From Domibacillus sp. DTU_2020_1001157_1_SI_ALB_TIR_016 (GTDB lineage: Bacteria; Bacillota; Bacilli; Bacillales; Domibacillaceae): a stretch of DNA of 64,000 nucleotides. The notes under the pieces are model-generated. The model ran no database searches, was not told the DNA's origin, and was given only the letters and a program-made list of their open reading frames with translations. Made by a program: the position numbers and the translations under genes. Positions within the stretch are counted from its first letter, which is position 1. Each line of letters begins with the position of its first letter. Shown here piece after piece: positions 8,649 to 15,714 of this stretch. The DNA is taken from positions 1,364,001 through 1,428,000 of the forward strand of contig NZ_CP135438.1 of the NCBI RefSeq assembly GCF_032341995.1. Reading direction: 5' to 3'.

Positions 8649-9359
8649 TCAGCTTTTCCAATAGCGGTCATATAAATTTTGCATATGGGCGGTCATGCGT
8701 TCGACTGCTTCTTTTTCATTGCGATCCTCGATCGCTTGAATAAGCAGTTTATGCTCTTGGAAGTTCACTTCCTGATAATCTGACCGGGTAACGGTCCGGT
8801 CCCGAATAAACTGCCACATTTCCTGCTGCTTCATTGCACTCGTAATGGAAGACATAAACGTGATAAATAAATCATTATGCGACGCTTTAGCAATGCCCAT
8901 ATGTAGTTGTTCATCCGTTTCGGGAACATAGATGCCAGAACGCGTTTCCTCTTCCATTTTTTTAATCGTCTGTTTTAGTTCCTCTATATCCTCATCCGTC
9001 GCTCGTAAAGCAGCAAATTTGATAATTAATGGCTCGATATTCATTCTCGCTTCTACGATATCCTCTGGAGATACCGACTCAAGGGATTGTGAATTTCCAT
9101 TTATGATATGCGTGCTTTTCACAAATACCCCTTCTCCCTGGCGGGAATAAATGATACCATTCATTTCCAATGCACTAAGAGCCTGTCTGACAGGTGCACG
9201 GCTGACGCCGAACTGGGCGCACAATTCTCTTTCCGAAGGAAGTTTATCTCCTACTTTAAAAGAGCCTGCCTGAATTTCCGCAAGAATTTGGTTATAAATT
9301 TGAATATATAATTTTTTGCTGGATACAGGATTGAAATTAATAAAAATCACTTCTTTCAA
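8649..9359 (-). CDS. GntR-family transcriptional regulator with FCD domain
   Basis: 236 residues. The N-terminal winged helix-turn-helix spans about residues 12-75 (GDKLPSERELCAQFGVSRAP, LEMNGIIYSRQGEGVFV), followed by an all-helical FCD effector domain with metal-ligand-type positions (EARMNIEP, DEQLHMGIAKASHN, FQEHKLLIQAIEDRN). FCD regulators usually bind sugar acids or other organic acids and are relieved by them. Divergent from the SR1P gene and convergent with the sugar operon, it carries in its own promoter the same 13-mer found at the transketolase promoter, so autoregulation and control of the island are likely. The likely start has no strong site; ATTGAAAGAAGTG lies around it. Confidence 0.88.
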   Translation of the reverse strand: MKEVIFINFNPVSSKKLYIQIYNQILAEIQAGSFKVGDKLPSERELCAQFGVSRAPVRQALSALEMNGIIYSRQGEGVFVKSTHIINGNSQSLESVSPEDIVEARMNIEPLIIKFAALRATDEDIEELKQTIKKMEEETRSGIYVPETDEQLHMGIAKASHNDLFITFMSSITSAMKQQEMWQFIRDRTVTRSDYQEVNFQEHKLLIQAIEDRNEKEAVERMTAHMQNLYDRYWKS

Positions 9360-9369
9360 TGGTTATTAG

Positions 9370-9382
9370 TTGTCATACAAGT
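9370..9382. promoter_or_regulatory. GntR operator (site B, autoregulatory)
   Basis: TTGTCATACAAGT, identical to site A at 2986-2998, placed between the -10 box and the start codon of gntR. Confidence 0.7.
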
Positions 9383-9388
9383 ACTATT

Positions 9389-9417
9389 ATTATATACTTT
9401 TCCCTTTTGTAGGGCAA
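9389..9417 (-). promoter_or_regulatory. gntR promoter
   Basis: On the minus strand TTGCCC (9412-9417), 17-base spacer and TATAAT (9389-9394). Operator B lies a few bases downstream. Confidence 0.7.
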
Positions 9418-9574
9418 AATAATTATGTGATTCTTGACTAAGAAGGCATTTAAAAAAGAGGAATTGAAACAGCTTTTTCTTGCTCTCAAGGAAAGGGATA
9501 AATCGCTTTAGCCAATAATAAAATAAGACTTACCAGAAAAAATCATTGAATCATGAAAGCCCTATCAAAAACAA

Positions 9575-9603
9575 TTGACAGGTCTTTGATGTTTAGTTAT
9601 ACT
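9575..9603 (+). promoter_or_regulatory. Strong sigma-A promoter of the SR1-like RNA
   Basis: TTGACA (9575-9580), 17-base spacer and TATACT (9598-9603), close to consensus. Transcription should begin near 9610. Confidence 0.85.
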
Positions 9604-9620
9604 TTAATTGCGGTAAACAT

Positions 9621-9641
9621 AGTATACAAGTAGACAAGTTA
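9621..9641. promoter_or_regulatory. GntR operator-like sequence (site C)
   Basis: ATACAAGTAGACAAGTTA at 9624-9641 equals the right part of site A (2991-3008) in 17 of 18 positions. It begins about 11 bases after the predicted transcription start and runs up to the SR1P ribosome site. Confidence 0.6.
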
Positions 9642-9658
9642 TGGAGGGAGGGAATAAA

Positions 9659-9784
9659 TTGGGAACTTTAATCTGCTACACTTGTAATGCCACAATTGGT
9701 CACTTTGAGGATGAAAAAGTTACGTTTCTTTATTCTAATTGCGAATGTGAGAACTGCAGCCAGAACAATGAAGATAACGAATGA
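9659..9784 (+). CDS. sr1P: GapA-binding peptide SR1P
   Basis: 41 residues starting at TTG, six bases after a very strong GGAGGGAGG site. The protein begins MGTLICYTCNATI, has HFEDEKVTFLYSNC in the middle and two further Cys, and so matches SR1P over its whole length (family pattern MGTIVCxxC, FEDEKVTxLYG, C-terminal CxC). SR1P is the product of the SR1 RNA in bacilli and binds glyceraldehyde-3-phosphate dehydrogenase A; SR1 transcription is repressed under glycolytic conditions by CcpN and CcpA in B. subtilis. Here no cre box was seen at this promoter; a GntR-type operator is present instead. Confidence 0.85.
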   Translation: MGTLICYTCNATIGHFEDEKVTFLYSNCECENCSQNNEDNE

Positions 9785-9843
9785 ATAGATAATAACAGTG
9801 CGCGGAGTTGTTTTTTTGATATTTAATGAAAGGGATTACAAAA

Positions 9844-9880
9844 AGCAGGATTGGCTTATAAAAGCCAATCCTGCTATAAA
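9844..9880 (+). terminator. SR1-like RNA terminator
   Basis: A 14-bp perfect stem (9844-9857 with 9862-9875), four-base loop; the tail is A/T-rich with few T, so termination may be incomplete and read on into rpiB. Confidence 0.65.
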
Positions 9881-9950
9881 ATTAAAGGAAATGAAAGTAC
9901 ATAATGAGACAGCCAGTTAAGAAAAAACCATTTTAAGAGGAGAGAATCGC

Positions 9951-10394
9951 ATGAAAATCGTCATTGCATCTGACCATGGAGGGGTAACGATTCGAAAAGA
10001 GATCGCCGCTCTTTTAGAAGAAATGCAGGTAGAATATATTGATTTAGGGTGTGGCTGCGGGGCTTCTGTTGATTATCCCGACTATGCACGCCTGGCCGCA
10101 GATAAAGTCGCCAGCAGGGAAGTGGATCGGGGCATTTTAGTATGCGGAACGGGTATAGGCATGAGTATTGCGGCCAATAAAGTAAAAGGAATCCGCTGTG
10201 CCCTTGTACATGATACTTTCAGTGCCAGAGCGACACGGGAACATAATAACTCGAATATGCTGGCAATGGGTGAACGGGTTATTGGTCCGGGGCTGGCCCG
10301 CGATATTGTGAAGATTTGGCTCGAAACGCCCTTTGAATCGGGAGGACGGCATGAAAATCGTGTAAATAAAATTGAGGAAATGGAACAGGTGTGA
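9951..10394 (+). CDS. rpiB: Ribose-5-phosphate isomerase B (RpiB/LacAB family)
   Basis: 147 residues, standard RpiB length. It shows the N-terminal IASDHGG motif (residues 4-10), the VDYPDYA strand, the active-site Cys in GILVCGTGIGMSIAANK (Cys about residue 65) and the REHNNSNMLAMGERVIG C-terminal block. The usual reaction interconverts ribose 5-phosphate and ribulose 5-phosphate; members of this family also isomerise allose-, galactose- and four-carbon sugar phosphates. GAGGAGAG precedes the ATG. Its position behind SR1P and opposite to GntR makes it part of the same carbohydrate island, complementing the split transketolase. Confidence 0.9.
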   Translation: MKIVIASDHGGVTIRKEIAALLEEMQVEYIDLGCGCGASVDYPDYARLAADKVASREVDRGILVCGTGIGMSIAANKVKGIRCALVHDTFSARATREHNNSNMLAMGERVIGPGLARDIVKIWLETPFESGGRHENRVNKIEEMEQV

Positions 10395-10621
10395 CCTTAA
10401 ATTTAGGTTTCATATAACGCTTAGGCCGGTAATAGTAGAAGCTGTTCTGTTCATCTAGCAGCGGATCTGCCACTGGATGTTTATCTTATAATGGATAATC
10501 CAGATATATGGATGTTTGTGTAAAAGAAGGAGCAGATGTACTTATGTGTGCTTCATTATATTAATTAAAAAAAGTAAAACAGATTAAAATAATGAAAAAT
10601 ATTAATCTCTCTTTCTAAAAT

Positions 10622-10662
10622 AAAAAGCAGGTATAGCCATTAGCGGTTATCCTGCTTTTTTG
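10622..10662 (+). terminator. Terminator downstream of rpiB
   Basis: AAAAAGCAGG at 10622-10631 pairs with CCTGCTTTTT at 10651-10660, with an inner imperfect stem. Confidence 0.7.
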
Positions 10663-10732
10663 TATTGGTGCAAAGGTTGCTGAGCTTTATACAATGAAGT
10701 GCTGATTTTGAAATAAAAATTTAGTTAAAAAG

Positions 10733-10768
10733 AAAAACCGGCTTTGGCAAAAGCCAAAGCCGGTTTTC
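10733..10768 (-). terminator. tpx terminator
   Basis: A 15-bp perfect stem (10734-10748 with 10753-10767) around AAAA; T-rich tail on the minus strand. Confidence 0.85.
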
Positions 10769-10776
10769 TTGTACTA

Positions 10777-11277
10777 CTAATTGGAAGATTTTGCTGCCTC
10801 GATGGCTGCTTCGTAGTTCGGATGATTGGTTGCTTCAGGGACATACTCTACATAAATAACTTTATCATTTGAATCCAATACGAAAACAGAACGTGTCAGC
10901 AGACGAAGTTCCTCAATGCCAACGCCATAATTTTGAGCGAAAGAGAAATCACGATGGTCAGATAAAGTTTTAACATTTTCAAGACCAGCCGCTGCGCACC
11001 ATCTGCTCTGGGCAAATGGAAGGTCAGCTGAAATGGTCAGCACTTCAACGTTCGCCAAGGCTGCCGCTTCTTCATTAAACCGGCGTGTTTGAGCATCACA
11101 AACGCCTGTATCAATAGATGGTACTACGCTTATAATCCGTACCTTGCCGCTTGTATCAGCCAGGGAAACCTGAGAAAGATCATTTGCCAATACAGTAAAA
11201 TGAGGTGCTTGATCACCCACTTTCACTTCATTTCCAGTTAGTGTAATGGGGCTTTCTTTAAACGTTACATTTGCCAT
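10777..11277 (-). CDS. tpx: Thiol peroxidase Tpx (2-Cys peroxiredoxin)
   Basis: 166 residues, standard length. The peroxidatic cysteine is in [14 protein letters not shown] (Cys60) and the resolving cysteine in RWCAAAGLE (Cys94), the spacing known for Tpx. It reduces hydrogen peroxide and alkyl peroxides with electrons from thioredoxin in the cytoplasm. A GGAGGG site lies before the ATG (minus strand). The extended -10 promoter lies about 35 bases upstream, and a 12/13 match to the GntR operator overlaps its -35 region. Confidence 0.95.
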   Translation of the reverse strand: MANVTFKESPITLTGNEVKVGDQAPHFTVLANDLSQVSLADTSGKVRIISVVPSIDTGVCDAQTRRFNEEAAALANVEVLTISADLPFAQSRWCAAAGLENVKTLSDHRDFSFAQNYGVGIEELRLLTRSVFVLDSNDKVIYVEYVPEATNHPNYEAAIEAAKSSN

Positions 11278-11311
11278 GAATGATTCCCTCCAACTTATGT
11301 AAGATAGATTT

Positions 11312-11343
11312 ATTATAACAGGTTGTCTGCTTGTTATACAAGT
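11312..11343 (-). promoter_or_regulatory. tpx promoter with operator-like palindrome (site D)
   Basis: Minus-strand TATAAT (11312-11317) has the extended TG before it; a TTGTAT -35 lies 18 bases further (11336-11341). TTGTTATACAAGT (11331-11343) differs from GntR sites A and B at one base. It could be a GntR site, or the palindrome of another regulator. Confidence 0.5.
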
Positions 11344-11558
11344 GAAACCTTGTTAGATGCCTAAATTAAAAGATTAGATTGTCACTTTTTAAAATAAAAG
11401 AATTTTAAAGGTTTTTTAAGAAGGATTTTTTTATTTTAAAAAGTTGATCAAATGATTATAGGAGCTGTTTATTACAGGGTACCCTTCATAATTTATCTTT
11501 TGAAAGCGACTGTTATAGAGGCGTTTTTTTATTTTTTTAAACTAGTTACATATGCCGC

Positions 11559-11587
11559 TACCGCAAGAACGATTGGCTCATACAGTA
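11559..11587 (+). promoter_or_regulatory. Possible sigma-K promoter of the coat operon
   Basis: TACC, 16 bases, then CATACAGTA fits the sigma-K pattern (mACm, N16, CATANNNTA). The operon encodes spore-coat proteins, for which sigma-K is the expected late mother-cell factor. Confidence 0.45.
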
Positions 11588-11617
11588 CTGTATAACATGA
11601 AAAAGGAGGTTAAAGCT

Positions 11618-12085
11618 ATGTCAAGATGTTTTGAGGAAGAAAACGAGTTCAAAAAGCATAAGCGCAAGCACCGTGAAGACAAACATCATGAAGAGAAAGA
11701 TGAGCATGAGGACGCAGTGGTTGTGCAGGAGGGCATTCAAAAATCAGTGATTGAACAAGAATCTGATGAACTTGTATGGATTAAAAATTCATGCAACGTT
11801 GAAGTTCAGTCTACTGATACACAGGCTGCTGTTTCTCTGCAAGTAGGCTTGCAGCTGGCTATTGCGCTCGTTGTCAGCATCACAATTGGTGATTCCGATG
11901 AAGGCGAGTCGGTTGCTCAGGAACTGTTCCAGCAATTTGACGCGGAGCAGACAAACAAGCAGAAGATTCTTGTTGAAAATTCAAAAGACGTTAAGATCAC
12001 AACAACTGACACAGACCTGGCCGTCAATATCCAGGCGCTTCTGCAAGTGCTAGTTGCTTTAGTTGTTAAACTAGACGTTCTGTAA
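11618..12085 (+). CDS. cotX: CotX/CotV-type spore coat protein, first copy
   Basis: 155 residues. A His/Lys/Glu-rich N-terminal stretch (about residues 10-40) is followed by two consecutive spore coat X/V domains: IKNSCNVEVQSTDTQAAVSL near residue 60 and VENSKDVKITTTDTDLAVNI near 120, each ending in a hydrophobic LQLAIALVV or LQVLVALVV run. CotX-family proteins are cross-linked, insoluble components of the outer coat or crust. Start at 11618 because AAGGAGGT lies seven bases upstream; an in-frame ATG at 11552 overlaps the putative promoter. First gene of a three-gene operon; the second is a paralogue. Confidence 0.87.
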   Translation: MSRCFEEENEFKKHKRKHREDKHHEEKDEHEDAVVVQEGIQKSVIEQESDELVWIKNSCNVEVQSTDTQAAVSLQVGLQLAIALVVSITIGDSDEGESVAQELFQQFDAEQTNKQKILVENSKDVKITTTDTDLAVNIQALLQVLVALVVKLDVL

Positions 12086-12121
12086 TGGGAGTTTAGTAAA
12101 AAAATAAGAGAGGTGAATAAT

Positions 12122-12556
12122 ATGGCTGAAAAAAAATGGAGAGCACTGGATCACTGTGATGACAATCACAACGGTAAAAACGGTGCAGACGTTTTGCAGG
12201 AAGGCGATCAAGTTGTGTCAAACGAGCAAAAATCGTTTGAGTGGATTATCGTAAAAGACTCTGAGGATGTAGAGGTACACACAACAGATACACAGGTAGC
12301 AGTTTCCCTTCAGCTTGGCATCCAGGCAGCAATTGCTGTTGTCCTAAGCATCACAGTTGGCGATTCAGATCAGGGCAAATCAGTGCTTCAAGACCTTAAA
12401 CAATTCATTAAAACAAAGCAAAAAAATACGCAGAAAACAGTTGTTGAAGGCTCTAAGCACGTAAAAGTGACGACAACTGACACAGACTTGGCTGTGAACA
12501 TCCAGGCATTGCTGCAAATTCTTGTAGCAATCGTTGTGAAACTAGATGTTCTTTAA
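12122..12556 (+). CDS. CotX/CotV-type spore coat protein, second copy
   Basis: 144 residues, a paralogue of the preceding gene with the same two-domain plan: VKDSEDVEVHTTDTQVAVSL near residue 55 and VEGSKHVKVTTTDTDLAVNI near 110, both followed by hydrophobic LGIQAAIAVVLS and LLQILVAIVVKLDVL tails. The last twelve residues are nearly identical in the two proteins. AGAGAGGTG precedes the ATG at 12122; the GTG at 12113 is inside that site. It lies 36 bases after the first copy, so the pair likely forms a co-assembling coat sublayer as CotX, CotY and CotZ do in B. subtilis. Confidence 0.87.
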   Translation: MAEKKWRALDHCDDNHNGKNGADVLQEGDQVVSNEQKSFEWIIVKDSEDVEVHTTDTQVAVSLQLGIQAAIAVVLSITVGDSDQGKSVLQDLKQFIKTKQKNTQKTVVEGSKHVKVTTTDTDLAVNIQALLQILVAIVVKLDVL

Positions 12557-12587
12557 TAGATAAACCAGTTTAGAGAGGGGAGAATGT

Positions 12588-12812
12588 ATGGATACTAAGG
12601 GTAAAGACCTGGTTGAACAATTGCGTAAAATGAACGAGAAGTCTCTCCAAAATCTGGTGAAAGATTCTCGGCAAAAACGTAATAACAAGAAACTAAAAGA
12701 AGATTTCAAGAAAAGCCAGGCGAAAGCATTGGAAGAGCTGAAAAAGAAAAATGCTCCAGCGACAGATTCAAAGAACACTTCTTTGCAAGACATGCTGGAC
12801 AAATTATTCTAA
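12588..12812 (+). CDS. Small charged protein in the coat operon
   Basis: 74 residues, very rich in Lys, Glu and Gln, predicted to be one long helix or coiled coil (residues 8-55). Strong GAGAGGGGAG site before the ATG. It lies 31 bases after the second CotX copy in the same direction, so a role in spore-coat assembly is likely by context. It has no motif I recognise; a CotW-like role is a guess from the neighbouring-gene order in B. subtilis. Confidence 0.65.
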   Translation: MDTKGKDLVEQLRKMNEKSLQNLVKDSRQKRNNKKLKEDFKKSQAKALEELKKKNAPATDSKNTSLQDMLDKLF

Positions 12813-12939
12813 TAATTTGTAAGAGTTGTAATAGAACGTAACGAGTTGTGAAGGTTTAGCTAAATTTCTTCAATTCTCCTTACTAGAAAAAGAAAAAGGA
12901 AATTGAATTCATACAAAAAATGAAGCACGCTGCTGCTAA

Positions 12940-12975
12940 AAACACCCCGCTTGAGCAAAACAAGCGGGGTGTTTA
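12940..12975 (+). terminator. Terminator of the coat operon
   Basis: A 14-bp perfect stem (12940-12953 with 12961-12974) with a short T run. Confidence 0.75.
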
Positions 12976-13094
12976 ACATGAGCGCTATTTCCTCCTGGAT
13001 AAAAAATGGATTTCAGCAGATATAGAAAGAAATCAAAAATTCATCAGATTGTCACCCATTCAGTCCTGATTCGTATACCATTAAAAGTAAATCG

Positions 13095-13103
13095 TGTTAT
13101 ACT
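13095..13103 (+). promoter_or_regulatory. Extended -10 promoter of the HPr-like gene
   Basis: TGTTATACT (TG, one base, TATACT) about 125 bases before the start; no convincing -35 box. Confidence 0.4.
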
Positions 13104-13226
13104 AATTTGTACCAATGCAAAGTATAATCTATTATCCGAATTTCTACTGTTGGATGATGATATTGTACATAAAGCAGCCACGGGTATGCTTGAAAAAAGA
13201 CTACACTTTCAAAAGGATGATCTTAC

Positions 13227-13475
13227 ATGTTACTAGACAAATCAAGAGCACAGGTTGTCGTAGAAATTAACCAGACAGCCAGCAAATTCAAATCAAGTAT
13301 TGTGATTATGACAGATAACCAAACAATCGATGCTAAAAGTATTCTCGGCCTGACATACAGTATTTTAAATTCAAAATCATTTAAACTAGAAATTCACGGA
13401 CCCGACGAGGAAGAAGCAAAAGTAGCCATGTCGAGCGTATTTTGGAAACACAGCCTGCCGGTCGAAGTAGTGTAA
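13227..13475 (+). CDS. HPr-like protein lacking the catalytic histidine
   Basis: 82 residues with the HPr fold signature QTASKFKSSIVIMTDNQTID and AKSILGLTYSI, then GPDEEEAKVAM. HPr and Crh carry the regulatory Ser46 in the SIMG context; the Ser is kept here (KSILG). The N-terminal part that normally holds His15 (HARPA) reads KSRAQVV instead, and the only nearby His are in the second half, so it cannot accept phosphate from Enzyme I as HPr does. It resembles Crh, which also lacks the His, but differs in the first 20 residues. AAAGGATG precedes the ATG. It may be a regulatory HPr paralogue; partner unknown. Confidence 0.75.
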   Translation: MLLDKSRAQVVVEINQTASKFKSSIVIMTDNQTIDAKSILGLTYSILNSKSFKLEIHGPDEEEAKVAMSSVFWKHSLPVEVV

Positions 13476-13489
13476 ATAAAACATTTGTA

Positions 13490-13527
13490 AAAAGTGCAAA
13501 CCACCAAAGGGTTTGCACTTTTCTTTT
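13490..13527 (+). terminator. Terminator of the HPr-like gene
   Basis: A 13-bp stem (13490-13502 with 13510-13522) followed by TTCTTTTT. Confidence 0.85.
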
Positions 13528-13736
13528 TGCCTGTAGTTTTAAAGACATAGTTAAAGTAATAAAAAAACAAATTTCACTTTATGCAAAATTCAATAAATAA
13601 AATAAAAGCTTTTTAAGTTTCTAAAAAAATGAATAGGTTCTTTCTTTTCTATTTTTACTTCCTATTTTAAAATAGAAAACGGTGTGAAAAATCGTTCACT
13701 GTTTATGTGTTGATAATAAGAAAGAAGGTTTATTTT

Positions 13737-15134
13737 TTGAAAAAATGTCGTTGCTTCTCTATGAGATTCATAAAAAATGAAAAAGCTGTCTTCAAAAAAA
13801 TAACAGCCAGTACATTCATTACAAGTATGCTGATTCTGCCAGTAACTCCGTTTTCCTCTCCTGCCGAAATCTCCGCTGTGGCAGATGAAGGAACCAACGA
13901 TATAGCTACGACGGCTTCTGCAAGAGCAGACAGCGTTCCATCTGCTGATTCGCTGAACCTGCATCTTAAATCAGCTGTACTTATGGAGCCGACAACGGGA
14001 AAAGTCCTTTTATCGGTAAACGCCGATACAGCTTATGCGCCGGCCAGCATGACGAAAATGATGACAGAGTATATTGTGATGGACAAAGTAAAAAAAGGCG
14101 AAATAAGCTGGAACGATACCGTAACGGTGAAAGCAAATGCGGATCAAACAATTGGTGCCAGTGTGTATCTAGCCGAAGGTGAACAGCACACCGTAAAAGA
14201 GCTGTACACAGCGATGGCCCTGCATTCTGCGAATGATGCAGCGGTTGCCCTTGCTGAATTTGCAGCCGGCTCGGAAGCCGAGTTTGTCAAGCTGATGAAC
14301 GAAGAAGCGAAACGGATGGGAATGACGAAAACCCAATATATCAATGCGACAGGACTGGACCGGTCCGATATGCCTGTTGCATTCCGTCCTGCTGAAGAAA
14401 AAGAAACAAAAATGTCAGCAATGGACGTAGCAAAGCTTGTCCAGCACATTATCCAGGACCAGCCGGAATTCAGCGATTTTACGTCTCTTCAAACCTATCA
14501 ATTTCGCGAGACTGATGCGGAGCCTCTCGTGAATTCAGACTGGATGCTTGAAGCCAACAAAAATGATCCAGAGCTGAAGAAATATGCTTATGAAGGGCTG
14601 GATGGATTAAAAACAGGTTACACCACCAATGCCGGCTACTGTTTTGCAGGAACAGCGGAACGCGACGGCATGCGCCTGATCAGTGTAGTAATGGGCGCAG
14701 AAACAATGGGCAGCCGCTTTACCGAAACGAAAAAAGTGCTCGATTATGGATTCGATCATTTTGAAGTCAAACAAGTCGTAGCCGCTAAAAGTTCAGCGCA
14801 GGAAGAAAAAGCGCCGGTACTGGATGGAAAAGAAGCAGAAGTTTCGGTTGTACCTGACCAAACAATAAATTTTGTGGTGCCAAAAGGCGTAAAGTCGCCC
14901 AAATTGGTTGCAGAAATAGACTTTTCAAAGGAAGATTTAACAGCTCCCGTTAAAGAAGGGATCAAAGCAGGAACGGTTACCTACACGTACCGTATTAAAG
15001 GGGTAGAAGGTGCCCAGACTCAAACGGTTAATCTTGTTACGGCAGAAGAAATAGAAAAAGCAGGATGGCTCCGTTTAATGTTCCGTTCAATCGGTCATTT
15101 TTCGGCAGGCATCTTTTCCGATGCAAATGAATAA
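13737..15134 (+). CDS. D-alanyl-D-alanine carboxypeptidase (DacA/PBP5 family)
   Basis: About 465 residues. A membrane-export segment (residues 20-45) precedes the peptidase S11 domain with the three active-site boxes: ASMTK (Ser104, Lys107), SANDAA near residue 164 and the KTG triad in GLKTGYT near 290. A C-terminal beta domain and an end region with an amphipathic helix (WLRLMFRSIGHF) tether it to the outer membrane face. It trims the terminal D-Ala of peptidoglycan pentapeptides. TTG at 13737 is chosen because AAGAAGG lies eight bases before it; ATG 13761 is an alternative. Length is close to B. subtilis DacA. Confidence 0.92.
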   Translation: MKKCRCFSMRFIKNEKAVFKKITASTFITSMLILPVTPFSSPAEISAVADEGTNDIATTASARADSVPSADSLNLHLKSAVLMEPTTGKVLLSVNADTAYAPASMTKMMTEYIVMDKVKKGEISWNDTVTVKANADQTIGASVYLAEGEQHTVKELYTAMALHSANDAAVALAEFAAGSEAEFVKLMNEEAKRMGMTKTQYINATGLDRSDMPVAFRPAEEKETKMSAMDVAKLVQHIIQDQPEFSDFTSLQTYQFRETDAEPLVNSDWMLEANKNDPELKKYAYEGLDGLKTGYTTNAGYCFAGTAERDGMRLISVVMGAETMGSRFTETKKVLDYGFDHFEVKQVVAAKSSAQEEKAPVLDGKEAEVSVVPDQTINFVVPKGVKSPKLVAEIDFSKEDLTAPVKEGIKAGTVTYTYRIKGVEGAQTQTVNLVTAEEIEKAGWLRLMFRSIGHFSAGIFSDANE

Positions 15135-15257
15135 CTTGTATCGATGCTTCTTTCATTTTCTATGAGAAAACCAGTTTTAAAAATGTTGTTTTCAGATCAA
15201 ACCAGAGATGATATAGTAGTTAAAATACAGAGATTATTATATGGGGGGTAGCAAAGG

Positions 15258-15494
15258 GTGTTAGCGAGTTGTAATTATTGTCATCATGGAGTTTTGTTGC
15301 CGTCTCTGGATATTGCCTGCCTTTACTATAAAGGACGAACATTGTTTATTCACAACGTGCCATATGGCCACTGTACCCATTGCGGAAACAGAGACTATGA
15401 TTCTTTGCAAGCGAGCAGAGTACAGGCCTTGGAAGCATTTGAACAATACGGAATCACATCCATTGATTTCGTTCAAAGTCCTGAAAGAATATAA
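15258..15494 (+). CDS. YgiT-type zinc-finger protein
   Basis: 78 residues with two CxxC pairs (CNYCHHG near residue 5 and CTHCGNR near 39) around a short beta hairpin (YYKGRTLFIHNVPYG), the layout of the zinc domain of MqsA/YgiT antitoxins. Start GTG with GGGGGG nine bases before it. No DNA-binding domain is attached, unlike MqsA, but a truncated helix-turn-helix gene follows, separated by a terminator. Its function is unknown; a remnant of a split regulator is possible. Confidence 0.6.
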   Translation: MLASCNYCHHGVLLPSLDIACLYYKGRTLFIHNVPYGHCTHCGNRDYDSLQASRVQALEAFEQYGITSIDFVQSPERI

Positions 15495-15500
15495 ATGAAC

Positions 15501-15540
15501 AAAAAGAACCGACAAATTAATTTTGTTGGTTCTTTTTTTG
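15501..15540 (+). terminator. Terminator after the zinc-finger gene
   Basis: AAAGAACCGACAAA pairs with TTTGTTGGTTCTTT, followed by six more T. Confidence 0.85.
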
Positions 15541-15551
15541 TATGAAAAGCA

Positions 15552-15580
15552 ATGATATATGGCATTATGCCATATATCAT
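15552..15580. promoter_or_regulatory. Perfect 14-bp palindrome before the broken HTH gene
   Basis: ATGATATATGGCAT, one base, then ATGCCATATATCAT. Its place 33 bases before the HTH start and lack of a T run suggest an operator, presumably for the XRE regulator that is now truncated. Confidence 0.5.
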
Positions 15581-15612
15581 TTACAATAAAACAAAATAGT
15601 GATGGAAGGAAT

Positions 15613-15714
15613 ATGAGGATGTTAGAAAACCGAGTACGTGAACTTCGTGCACGTTTTAAATGGACACAGCAAGACTTGGCCGACGCAATCGGAGTAAACA
15701 AATTAGAAACATGA
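15613..15714 (+). pseudogene. Truncated XRE/YozG-like helix-turn-helix regulator
   Basis: An open frame of 33 codons with GGAAGG before the ATG reads MLENRVRELRARFKWTQQDL then ADAIGVNKLET and stops. Family members continue GVTRQTIGLIEKGDY; here the second helix of the motif is lost at the stop. It is a fragment of a small cytoplasmic HTH regulator (normally about 65-75 residues) and is probably non-functional. Confidence 0.7.

Larger units (their letters stand above)
9610..9880 (+). ncRNA. SR1-like dual-function small RNA
   Basis: A near-consensus promoter, the SR1P reading frame and an intrinsic hairpin bound a transcript of roughly 265 bases, comparable to the 205-base B. subtilis SR1, which both pairs with target mRNA and encodes SR1P. 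The regulatory base-pairing part is not recognised here. Transcript ends are predicted. Confidence 0.6.
10395..10776. other. Intergenic region with two terminators
   Basis: Holds a hairpin with T run for rpiB at 10622-10662 and a 15-bp perfect hairpin at 10733-10768 for tpx. I see no gene in the rest. Confidence 0.6.

Noticed and set aside
13006..13236. 76-codon plus-strand frame before the HPr-like gene
   Set aside because: No ribosome site and no recognisable motif; it contains the promoter of the next gene and overlaps its start.
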